A DNA stretch of 64,000 bases, taken from the NCBI GenBank assembly GCA_027563935.2, contig CM050451.1, forward strand, positions 99,227,565 to 99,291,564, read 5' to 3'. This document shows positions 56,401-64,000 of this stretch, piece after piece. Each line of letters begins with the position of its first letter. Positions within the stretch are counted from its first letter, which is position 1. This stretch comes from Costus lasius. Taxonomy: Eukaryota > Streptophyta > Magnoliopsida > Zingiberales > Costaceae. The notes under the pieces are model-generated. The model ran no database searches. It saw nothing but the letters and a program-made list of their open reading frames with translations, and was not told the DNA's origin. The translations under genes were made by a program, and so were the position numbers.

Positions 56401-57492
56401 GTCTTTCATGTAGTGTCCATATTGTTGGCAACCATGGCATTTGACCCTAGATGGTTCTGGATAACTAGAAGGTTTGGGTTTAGGGGTACTAGAGCTTTGA
56501 GGTTGGGTTGGCCTAGGACTTGGTCTAGAGGCACTAAACTCTTTCCTAAAAGCAATCTTAAGTTCTTGCTCAATTTCCTTGGCTCTAAGATGGGCAACCT
56601 CTATGGAGTCTATCTGGTAGTAGGTAAGGCCCTTTCTAATTTCAGATCGGAGACCATTTTTATGCCTGCTAAGGGTGAATAGAGGGTTTTCTCCTGGGTT
56701 TCCCCTAAGGAGGAATTCCTCAAAGCTAGCAGTGTATTGATCAACGGTCATAGATCCTTGGGTTAGGCTAGAGGCTTGGTCAAATAACTTACTCTGAAAA
56801 TATGAGGGGACATATTTCAGTTTAAGTTGTTGACGCATTTCTAGCCAGGTGTCTATGGGAGGTAGGTTGAGTCGTTCTTGGTTGTTCTCTACATTGGTCC
56901 AATACAACCTAGCATTTCCCTCAAGAAGACACTTTGCAAGTCGGACCTTGCTGTGCTCAGGGATCATGCTCCACTCGAAATATTGTTCGAGTTTGGTTGT
57001 CCAGTCCAAGAAGTCTCGGGGTTCTAGAGAGCCATTGAAGGTTGGAGGGTTGAGTTTGATGGCGCGGTGCACATCATCCTCCCTGAACCTGGGTTGAGGT
57101 GGGGTTTGAACAGGAGGTCCATTCCACATAGTGGGTTGGTGAGCTCCCGCATGGTTTGGATTGGGGTATCCATTCCATGTTGGTTGATGATGGGTTCCTA
57201 CATGGTTTGGATTAGGATATCCATTCCACATAGGTTGGGTGCCTGCATGGGTTGGGGTTTGATGCCCGTTCCACACAGGTGGATGTTGGGTTTCTACATG
57301 ATGAGGGCTATGCGGTTCACTAGCATGATTAGAAGACCTTTCCCTAAAATCATGAAATTCAGTAGTAAGTTGGTTAAGGCTTCGGGTAAGGGTCCCTATT
57401 TGCTCAGTTAAAAACTCAAACCGCTCATCGGTAGCATTGTGATCCATGGTGGGATTTTGTTCCTGTTGTTGGGTTTTGGACCGAGTTTGCAT
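50423..57492 (-). pseudogene. CRM-like gag-pol of element D, split by a solo LTR and three stops
   Basis: Two blocks (57492-56401 and 54040-50423) form one frame of 1570 codons if the solo LTR and one duplicated GTCTT are ignored. The start chosen is MQTRSKT at 57492, though the frame is open upstream. Gag ends in a CCHC knuckle (352-365) whose last Cys is encoded beyond the insertion. The protease motif is IDGGSS (Asp 448; DGG for DSG). The RT active site is YFDD (Asp 798-799), followed by RNase H. Integrase triad residues are D1196, D1257 and E1293. Stops occur at codons 1119 (51778-51776), 1137 (51724-51722) and 1267 (51334-51332). The first two fit CGA-to-TGA and the third TGG-to-TAG. The C-terminus (RRSGRTRRVPNRYGFT) is encoded in the 3' LTR. 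Confidence 0.9.
54046..56400. repeat. Solo LTR (2355 bp) inside element D, target duplication GTCTT
   Basis: It runs from TGTTACGCCCCGG to TTATAACA, with matching TGTTA/TAACA tips and GTCTT on both sides (54041-54045 and 56401-56405). Removing it restores the D reading frame exactly. There are no internal domains, primer site or polypurine tract, so it is a solo LTR. Its family is not otherwise present in the window; a gypsy origin is likely but unproven, and orientation is undetermined. Confidence 0.9.
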
Positions 57493-57608
57493 GGGTGTTT
57501 TGAAAAAAATACAAATTTTGAGAGAAAAGAGAGTGTATTCCAAAGACCGCTTAGAAGTAGAAAAATAAGTTTTTGAGGCTTAAAAAAAATCTAGTCTAAG
57601 AGCCTATG

Positions 57609-57619
57609 CTCTGATACCA
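57609..57619 (-). other. Primer-binding site of gypsy D
   Basis: On the element strand TGGTATCAGAG, matching initiator Met-tRNA, lies three bases from the 5' LTR edge (57623). Confidence 0.87.
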
Positions 57620-57622
57620 AGC

Positions 57623-59251
57623 TGATGTAGGACGGGGAACTAAAAACAATCAAACAACGCTTTTGAAAACTGGTTTTGATAGATAGCTTAATATTAGGCA
57701 AAACCGAGATTAAACTAACGAGGTTTAGAAAACTAATTTTTTTTGTATTTTAAATATATAAGAAAATCCGAAATTAAGCTAAGAGCAATAAGAAAGATCT
57801 ACACTAGGAAAACAGTAATTGCAGGAATTAAACTTACAGTGCAGCCCTTGAGAATTGAAGGGCTATGCTTCCCGTTCTTCACCGGTCCTACTCTGATGGA
57901 AGGTGTAGGGTGGAGCTTACAAGCAATCACAAAAGATCCGTACAAGTCACGGGTTTTAATACAGAAAATGATTCAAGGGGTGAGGTTAAGCCTCACAAGT
58001 TCCCTTGCTAACCCTAAAATAACTAAAGAAGGGGGGAGAAGAGGAGGAAGGGGAGGGCGCCCCTTCTATACCCACTCCAATCGCAAACTACAGTGTAAAT
58101 AAGCAAGACTTAGTGTAGAGAAGAGTTCTCAAATATAAGGAAGAAGTTAAGGGAAGAGACTTAGCTGATTGGGGATGAAAGCTTCTTGTGGCCGAAATTG
58201 ATCTTCTTCTTGCTCCAAACCGATGGTGAAGGAAGTTCTTCTTGAGATGGCGCACACAAGCAAGGGGAAGAACTTCTTAGAGCTTCGGTGGAAGAGCTAG
58301 AAGGATGTGGAGAATTCGGCTACAGAAGAAGACAAGCACTAACACAAGTAATTAACCTAGGCAACTAATAGACAATATTATTTCATCAAAGCAAGTGTCC
58401 AAAATACAAAGGGGAGACCATGCTTTTATAGGTGAAATGAAGCTAGGGCAGGATAGTCATTAGCTTCCTTGCGCCTCTTACAAAAATGGATGGAGTTTGA
58501 ATTTCGAATTCAAGGTGATGTGGGCGCAAATCCTCTTCATGAGTTTCCTTCTTTGGTGATCTTTGTTTGGCAACTCCTTACGTGCTTGAGGGAGCAATCT
58601 TCTTATCTTTGGCGACAAGCTTGTTGGCGCATGGACAAGGAATTCGAAATTTGAGTCCTTTCCATGAAGGCATGGGCGGCAACAAGAGATGGAATCTTCT
58701 CATTAATGTCTTCATAAATGCTCTCCTTTAATTTTGGATCTTGATGAGTAATCCCTTTGATTGTGGATCTTGATGAAGGAGATTTGAATTCATTCTTCTA
58801 ATGGTTGGCGCATCTAGCTTGATTGGATGATGAGGTGGTTGATTGCTTCCTTGAAGATGCGCCCAACAAATGTAGCAAGTGAGTTATGATGTGGCTTGAA
58901 GTGAGCTTGGGCTTTGAAGTCCTCCTTTCCTTTTCTGGAGATGAACTTGATGAGTGGAGCTTGAGTGACCTTGAGCTGGAACTTGAGCTGCTCCTTTCCT
59001 GATTGACCTGCCAAAATGATCCTAATGCCTACATGCACTACTTATGATGCAAGAATACATAAGTTCATGAAGTACAATGCACTACCTACTACAAGTGGAC
59101 TTGCCATAAATGTCTACATGATGCATGTTTTATTGAAAAGCAAATTACCCTAAATGCCATGCAAGAAAAGGAACCCTAAGGAAACCCATATCGATTAGGT
59201 ACCCTACGGGTCCGACCAGATCTCCTCAGAGCAGGGCTACTGCCTCCATCA
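57623..59251 (-). repeat. 5' LTR of gypsy D (1629 bp)
   Basis: It is collinear with 48870-50498, with about 20 differences. The right tip GCCTCCATCA is followed by ATATG. Confidence 0.93.
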
Positions 59252-59256
59252 ATATG
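59252..59256. repeat. Target-site duplication of gypsy D, right copy (ATATG)
   Basis: It matches 48865-48869. Confidence 0.93.
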
Positions 59257-60006
59257 CCCCTAAGACTTGCCAAAGCAAGCATCAGCCATATGCGCCTACA
59301 TCATGCCATATGAGGCATTAATCCCATCCATGCACCTAGACCTAGTCAAGGCAATATGATGGATTGCCTAATGTGGCTTGGGCGCAAGTCCTAATCCAAT
59401 TAGGACTCTAATTATGTTAATAATCAGCCCACAATTGTCAAACACAATCCAATCAATTATATTGTGTGATTTAATCAAATCCAATTTGATTTAATCACCT
59501 AGGAGATACCAAACAAGGCATAGGCGCAAATCCTAGTCCAACTAGGATTCCATATGCGCCTATCCTATTAATTCATCCCCATTATACCCTTCAAGCCTCA
59601 TAGCCCTTCAATACAACTTATTAGCAAGCCCAACTAAGCAATGAGCCAAGCCCAAAGTCCATTATGCATGTTAACCAAGCTATTGGATCCAATCCAATTT
59701 AACCCATGGTCAAATGAGGCTAACCATGGTTAATTTGGTTAATATGCCAAAAACGGAAGTTGGCCCCAATAAGTTTCTTCCATCTCATCAAGCCCATTGG
59801 CGCTGATGAAATCTCCCAAATAGATCCGAGTTATCCAATAACTCGATCTAAAGGCTACCCGATCAATATGAAAACTCGAGTATCAAGGTGTGCGACCCTG
59901 TAGGTTCCACTGACGCTGGCAGTGCTGACCAAAGGTCATCACAAGCAGTGAGTGGCACCTAGCAGTGCATCGCTGCTACCCAGGTCATTGGAATGGATAT
60001 CGACAT

Positions 60007-60222
60007 TGTTGGTGTATATGCCCTAGGACCTAGTTTTGGTCCACTTATGTACTACTTGACATTGATATTTATATATCATTCTGGCATTGTCATTATCATT
60101 GTTTGTCTACACCTGCGATTGTGTACTTACATGATAATGTCCCTGGAGACAGATTAGATCTGTGCTCGAACTTAATCCCAGTCGATGTACCTTAGTAGAT
60201 ATGGGACAGCTATGGTACTTGT
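60007..60222 (+). repeat. Start of a B-type LTR, cut by copia A3
   Basis: It begins TGTTGGTGTATATGCCC and is alignable with the first 200 bp or so of the B LTRs (for example CTTAGTAGATATGGGACAGC). It is interrupted at CTTGT by A3. Its continuation should lie beyond the right end of A3, outside the window. Confidence 0.82.
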
Positions 60223-61919
60223 TGTTGGGGTATGCCCTTAAGGCTAATGTTTGAGGCCTTGGGATTGTATAAGTATCATGTAATAAACTCTTATGTTTAT
60301 AAAAGGCATGGTTATTATTCAGGTTGTTACCTTGTCTGCTGTAATAAGTGTACTTCTGAATAATGTCTCAAAGCTGTTCAGCTAGGCTGACAGGCTATAA
60401 GTCCTTAGTCGAGATATCTTGGTGAACATGAGACAGCCTTGATATGATTGAGACTAATATAAGTGCTAATCTTATAGGATGCTTCGAGCATGGAATAAGA
60501 TGTAGACTCATGGGTACATTGGATGTACTAGACAGACCCTACTGGGATATTCCATTGCTTGTCACAATGTGAATGATCCTTGTAAGCAGCAAGGGGCACA
60601 TGTCCTCTGACTTGAGATCACTTGTGTTTCTAAATGATGATTGTCATTGTCTTGAGGTAGTTCAATATCATTTGAAACATAATGATTATAGACTATCTTG
60701 GATGGTGAGCTTGAATCAGGTTAGGGCACTAGTGATAGACATAGGATTGCCGTCTCCTTGTTTAAGGAGTGTGATGTTCTAAAGGGCCCCCCTATATGAG
60801 ATGATTGAGGAAGTGTATGGCCATACCCAGATGACTATGTGCATCTGATCTAATCATGCTCATCGTATTGGAGTTACAGGCTTGACATGCTTGTCCAATA
60901 AGAACATCCAGTGGCAAAGGAATCATGTATGCCTTGTGAGTTTGATTCACACTTGTGCTATGGTTTGGGAGTAGTCTTGGAAGACTCTTTCCTTTATATC
61001 GGGAGACAGTGATGTGTTGCTAGATACCCCTCACTGATCGTGATAACGTAAGTTATCGTTACCGACATTTAAAGGAAACCCTCAGGGTCGCACAATTTGA
61101 TGATATGGCTTACTTAAGTCAGATCGTGTGGACTGGACTCTTTGAGTTCAGATTAAAGGGATTTAATCTCTGATTGTAAGTGAGATCTGGTCTGATCATG
61201 TTTGATTGATTAGGGCTTGAGATCGGTAAGCTTCGATCGAGAGAGATGATGCTAGATCGGAGAGATCAGGGGCATCAGGTGATGAATGGTTAGATCATGA
61301 GCCTTGGGGTTCAATATGGTCTAGACCACATGGCTTGAGCCATTTCGGTTTGGTTCATGAACCAAAGTCGATTGGAACGGTTTAGCTTGAACCGGTTCAC
61401 AATTGTGAACGCATGGTTCAATGCTCAAATGCGTTTGGGTTGGCTTGAGCGCATGGCTTGATGAGCTTCCATTTATGGAAAGTCATCAAGGCCGGTTTCA
61501 CAAAAACGCCTAAACGCATATGCGTTTGCGCTCTTCTCTTGAACGCCTTGCACTTTCGTTGAGGTGTGGTAGACGACGAGAAGGAGAGGTTGGGCGAGTG
61601 GAGCTCTTGGCAACAAGGAGGTTCATCATCCCCTTCCATTCGACAAGAAGGCTTGAGTGTCTTGCTAGCACAAGAGATCTCAAGAAAGTGAGCATCTTCA
61701 TCTTGTGTGTGGACTTGTGGAGGAGACCTAAGTTGATCTCTTCTTCCAAACCGACTTCCAAGCATATGGCGTTGGTATGATTTTTCATCTCAACCTATTC
61801 AATCGGTTATAGTTGAACATATGGCATGCAAATGATTTTAAACCCTTGCTTCCGCTAGCATATTTTTCTTAGCGCCATGCTTTAGGGTTTTTGCCCCCCC
61901 GTTTTAAGGGGTTCCTTCA
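60223..61919 (+). repeat. 5' LTR of copia A3 (1697 bp)
   Basis: It runs from TGTTGGGG to TTCCTTCA. The structured block is at 61007-61093. The ATG mini-exon with GTATGA is at 61766-61780. It is almost identical to the A1 3' LTR. Confidence 0.95.
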
Positions 61920-63787
61920 ATTGGTATCAGAGCTAGGCTCTATGCATGCTATTATGTTTGCTGATGTGATCCTCATGTTGCGCTTACTTGATGCATGCTT
62001 TGTTTACATGAAGTTTGCGCTTGTATCATGTTAACATGAAGTTTGCGCTTGTATCATGCTAACATGTGGATTGCGCTTGTATCATGGCTTTGATGAAGTA
62101 TGCGCTCCCCCTTGAAGGGGACTCCCTAAAGTTTGCGCTCCCCCTTGAAGGGGACCCCCTTAGATCTAAGGGTTATATGCAAGCATGTTGTTTGTTTGTA
62201 TGATTGCGCATGTTCTAAAAGTTTTCTAAAACTTACATCTTGCGCGCTTGATTAGATCTAAGGTGCCACTACATTAAACCCTTAGATGGGTTGATGGGGT
62301 TGAAGTCACCACTAGGTTAGATCCAAGTCTGATCAGACCATCTGACAGCTCAGATGGGTTGACCTGATAGCACCTATGCGCAAGCACATGGTGGCTATAG
62401 GTTGACTGCATCTAGGGCGTGTAGCGAGGTCTGATTGAGACAACTACTGAACACACTTGAGTTAGGCCCGGGGTCACACCCGCTTGCCAAAACTCATGAG
62501 GGTGGTTCAGCCCTTGGCGCATGCATGGTTGACCATCAGGTCAACTCGGGTCAGTTAGGACTCGGTGCATGCAAGGGCAAAGGATCTATCTAGATGGATG
62601 AGTGGATCCCCATCAATGGACCATTGTAAGGTTGTAGGGCTCATAAGGAAATTAAATTGATGCCATGGGTTTTTCAAAAATTTAATTTCTTGAATGGATC
62701 ACATGTTGATTGAACCATATGCTTGTTTATTTAGTCTTATGTGGGTTGCCCTTTTGTGTGCTGTGCTGGGGCCTGCGTGCCTGGATTTAAAAATTGTAAA
62801 TTAATTTGTGATCTGCGAATCACATTGTACTTAATTTATAATATGTTGTTGACCTGCGAGTCAACCTTGTCTAGATAGATCAAATGTACTTTGATTAGAC
62901 AAGAGCACAAAGGCACACATCCAAGAGGGGCATTCACCTGGTGGTGCACCTGAGGTGCTCTTGGCGCTAGGGCACTGGGTTGGACCAGATGAGATGCAAT
63001 GAAGCTCAAGTGAAGACTTAAGTAAAATTAAGGTCTTACTAGGGTTCATGGGCTTTTACCACATAAGATCATGCATTCTATTTATTGCTTTTATAATTAG
63101 AATTGCATGTTTAAGTTTATCTTCTGCTATCACCATAGGACTTGCATGATAGTCAAGAAGATAAAAGACCGTTAAAATCCAACGCTAACATATCAAGCTC
63201 GATAAGCCTTCTGACGCGAAACCTCACCTTTCTGATTATCGTTGGAGTCGTGTTGTACCCACTCAGTGGGCACGTCCATCTATCTTCAGACGGTGCCGGA
63301 TTTCACCTGCGTGTTACAGAGTTGGGATTTATCCCCTCTCGTTGCTCAGCATAGCACGTGGTGGTCCAGGGAGTAGGTCAGGTCAGCTTGACCATGTAGA
63401 CTACATATGTGGCGCATATGGTAGCACATGGAGGCAGCCATCTCTGGGATCAGAGACTGTGTTGTACCAACTCAGTTGGCACATTCTGCTGAATTGCCAA
63501 GATGAAGGGGAATCGCACGGGTTGGCGATTGGCTGGGACAGCCTACCAGAAATTAGTGCTTGTCATCTCTGTGCATCTTATCTCGCCTGAGCGGGACGCG
63601 GAGACCAAGTATGAAATTTGGATCCCATCTCACTAAAAGAGTGTTACTCTTTCGGACTGTTTACTGGATTTTTCAGTCAGACAAAATAGTGAGAAAAGAA
63701 TCTTTCTTAAGTCCTGGATTGATTCTGAACATTGATACTAACCTTGCTGTTCTTGTATTGTTGTAGATTCCTGCAGCAACGAACACC
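61920..63787 (+). other. Leader of copia A3, with primer-binding site
   Basis: TGGTATCAGAG is at 61922-61932. Downstream are about 31-bp repeats of GTTTGCGCTTGTATCATG (62010-62090) and two palindromic CCCCCTTGAAGGGG words (62107 and 62142). The CTGCG-loop hairpins are at 62770-62865, and the pyrimidine run and TTGTAG end at 63766. Several upstream ATGs precede gag. This is the only place in the window where the full family-A leader can be read. Confidence 0.88.
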
Positions 63788-64000
63788 ATGAGCTTCAATG
63801 TGCGATCCCTACTGGAAAGGGAGAAGTTTGCTGGGCCGAACTTCTCTGACTGGTTCGGACACCTTAAGATCGTTCTTAAGGCAGAGAGGAAACTGTATGT
63901 CCTCGAGACGGCGATACCGCCGCAGCCCGCTCCGAACGCCGCAAGGGCGGTTCGGGATGCCTACGAAAAGCACGTCAATGATAGCATTGATGTCGCTTGC
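63788..64000 (+). CDS. Copia gag-pol (A3), N-terminal 71 codons, runs off the window
   Basis: It starts MSFNVRSLLEREKFAGPNF and is identical in protein to A1 over the visible part. Only the beginning of the Gag capsid region is present, so nothing can be said about whether the rest is intact. It follows the candidate splice acceptor by 21 bases. Confidence 0.93.
   Translation, partial: MSFNVRSLLEREKFAGPNFSDWFGHLKIVLKAERKLYVLETAIPPQPAPNAARAVRDAYEKHVNDSIDVAC

Larger units (their letters stand above)
48870..59251 (-). mobile_element. Ty3-gypsy chromovirus D (CRM-like), complete but split by a solo LTR
   Basis: On the minus strand the order is 5' LTR 59251-57623, primer site, gag-pol from 57492, and 3' LTR 50498-48870. 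The LTRs are both 1629 bp and differ at roughly 20 positions counted by eye, so insertion was fairly recent. RT sequence style and the run-on of pol into the 3' LTR suggest the CRM (centromeric) clade; this is an inference. Target duplication is ATATG. Three in-frame stops in the integrase half and a solo LTR within gag/pol make it defective. Confidence 0.93.
48242..60006 (-). repeat. Inverted B' LTR, split by gypsy D
   Basis: It starts TGTTGGGAAACCCC (the U5 tip), continues to 48869, is broken by element D and its target duplication, and resumes 59257-60006. TATTTATAGG at 48759-48768 (TATAAATA on the element strand) is the TATA candidate. AAAGGTACTT on the element strand near 48390 is a splice-site counterpart of the other B-type LTRs. 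The structured block (59977-59891) is present. The U3 start is missing; a direct B-type LTR begins at 60007. Confidence 0.82.
60223..64000 (+). mobile_element. Copia element A3, 5' part only
   Basis: It consists of 5' LTR, primer site, leader and the first 71 codons of gag. It is nearly identical to A1 where they overlap (about eight substitutions and a 5-bp indel in 1.8 kb). The five bases before it, CTTGT, should recur after its 3' LTR outside the window. It is the only family-A copy here with LTR, primer site and gag start all visible and intact. Confidence 0.93.

Noticed and set aside
1..64000. Same sequence at both window ends, as in a terminally redundant or circular molecule
   Set aside because: Bases 1-1804 and 62192-64000 differ by several substitutions and a 5-bp indel, so they are separate copies (A1 and A3) of one retrotransposon.

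Overview
The window looks like repeat-rich nuclear DNA from a flowering plant. Everything I can assign in the 64 kb is LTR-retrotransposon sequence. I found no host gene, tRNA, rRNA, satellite or DNA transposon. The evidence for a plant is two Angela/BARE-type Ty1-copia families (A and B, with relative B'), a Tekay/Del-like chromovirus (C), a CRM-like chromovirus (D), a degraded Athila-type Ty3 element, and initiator-Met-tRNA primer sites next to the LTRs. I cannot name the species.

Layout. 1-7197: copia A1, with an intact 1294-codon gag-pol; its 5' LTR lies off the window. It sits inside the 5' LTR of A2. 7198-24480: copia A2, a tandem LTR-internal-LTR-deleted internal-LTR array. Its leader is split by gypsy C (8435-16832, minus strand), and it carries a second intact gag-pol (17684-21568). 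24481-27395: an inverted LTR plus leader of family A, fused head-on to the truncated last LTR of A2. 27396-28539: an LTR/leader scrap of B'. 28540-43711: copia B as a tandem array of LTR, decayed internal, LTR, more deleted internal, LTR; its first LTR holds a solo A LTR (29189-30915). 43712-47911: an Athila relic. 47912-60006: inverted B and B' LTR pieces, with gypsy D (48870-59251, minus strand) inserted. D itself is split by a solo LTR (54046-56400). 60007-60222: the start of a B-type LTR, cut by copia A3 (60223 to the window end), which is almost identical to A1.

Target duplications are visible for C (ACCAG), D (ATATG), the solo A LTR (ATTGG) and the solo LTR in D (GTCTT). Two of these have an empty paralogous site inside the window. 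Nonsense mutations in C, D and the Athila relic are mostly C-to-T or G-to-A, as expected of methylated, silenced copies. A1 and A2 keep open gag-pol frames, and A3 is open as far as it is seen.

The most unusual signals are: (i) an apparent split gag start in family A, with a tiny ATG exon in the LTR, a conserved 5' splice site, and an intron holding the primer site and all structured leader elements, rejoining in frame just before gag; (ii) three consecutive leader hairpins with nearly the same CTGCG-N loop and compensated stems; (iii) leader and LTR hairpins that keep pairing between diverged families; and (iv) gypsy C, integrated with the same LTR end (the U5 end) at both termini after an inversion at a GGTACC palindrome.
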